Source of the DNA: Bacteroidota bacterium
GTDB lineage: Bacteria > Bacteroidota > Bacteroidia > Bacteroidales > Prolixibacteraceae
Assembly (NCBI GenBank): GCA_030691295.1
Contig: JAUYEQ010000691.1
Coordinates: 1 to 6,850 of the forward strand
Direction: 5' to 3'
DNA length: 6,850 nt
Shown: positions 6,630 through 6,850 of the stretch, piece by piece
How positions within the stretch are numbered: position 1 is the stretch's first letter
How the letters are laid out: every line of letters starts with the position of its first letter
Position numbers and translations under genes: made by a program
The notes under the pieces: model-generated
Database searches by the model: none
What the model was told of the DNA's origin: nothing
Seen by the model: the letters and a program-made list of their open reading frames with translations, nothing else

Positions 6630-6678
6630 ACAATGGAAAATTAACATCAAGCGTCAACATTAATTCATAGTCTTAAAA

Positions 6679-6850
6679 AACCTTATTTTTAAAGAAAAAA
6701 CCTCAGTAGAAAGGTCACTACAATACGACAAAACCTTATTACTTTATTTATGAAAGTTGAATACAAAAGACAATCATCCCAAAATAAGGTAATAAGGTTG
6801 TAGAATATGAACATGAGTTTTCTACTGAGGTTGCCTTTTAAAATAAGGTT
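6679..6850. mobile_element. MITE- or REP-like nested palindromic element, reaching the window edge
   Basis: The outer arms are inverted copies of each other: AACCTTATTTT at 6679-6689 matches AAAATAAGGTT at 6840-6850, and AACCTCAGTAGAAA at 6699-6712 matches TTTCTACTGAGGTT at 6819-6832, with 9 and 7 unmatched bases between the two blocks. An inner pair of arms lies within (6732-6749 and 6782-6799) and starts with the same AACCTTATT word. The whole could fold into a cruciform of about 172 bp. No transposase is encoded. The right arm ends exactly at the window edge, so the element may continue, and no target duplication can be checked. It could also be one end of a larger insertion sequence. Confidence 0.6.
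6732..6799. repeat. Inner inverted repeat of the palindromic element
   Basis: AACCTTATTACTTTATTT (6732-6749) pairs with AAATAAGGTAATAAGGTT (6782-6799), 18 positions with a single T-G wobble (6743 with 6788), around a 32-nt loop. CTACAA at 6718-6723 could alternatively pair with TTGTAG at 6798-6803. Neither strand has a T-run after the inner stem, so it does not look like a plain terminator. Confidence 0.7.

Noticed and set aside
6750..6803. 17-codon frame starting MKVEYKRQSS inside the palindromic element
   Set aside because: Very short and made largely of the inverted-repeat arm, so chance is the better explanation.

Overview
This looks like a chromosomal piece from a member of the Bacteroidota. 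The evidence is indirect: AT-rich spacers, starts without a clear Shine-Dalgarno sequence, Bacteroidota-style lipoproteins and two L,D-transpeptidases of kinds common in that phylum. A genus cannot be named from the sequence. There are five real protein genes (one cut at the left edge), two apparent gene remnants and a palindromic repeat element at the right edge. There are no RNA genes and no CRISPR array.

Left part (1-2000): two unrelated types of L,D-transpeptidase (a YkuD_2-type enzyme on + and a YcbB-like lipoprotein on -) face each other tail to tail and share 12 bp at their stops. Both should act on periplasmic peptidoglycan. A hairpin plus T8 for the + gene sits inside the coding end of the - gene.

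Middle spacer (1964-2650): this holds no intact gene. It carries two imperfect 37-bp direct repeats, an 80-90 codon coding remnant on the - strand between them, and two hairpins with T-tracts that would stop - strand transcription.

Centre (2651-5230, - strand): a large lipoprotein zinc metallopeptidase with an HEFGH motif is followed 66 bp later by a small exported lipocalin-like protein and then a terminator. This is a likely two-gene unit working in the cell envelope.

Right part (5410-6850, + strand): a full-length protein of the ornithine/diaminopimelate decarboxylase fold has lost the PLP Schiff-base lysine (Met62 in its place) and the PLP-stacking histidine (Tyr192), yet keeps the other active-site motifs. 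This is the most interesting item in the window. Its stop overlaps (ATGA) the start of a 15-codon stub, as if an operon partner had been lost. A 172-bp nested palindrome, MITE- or REP-like, follows about 50 bp later and runs to the window edge.
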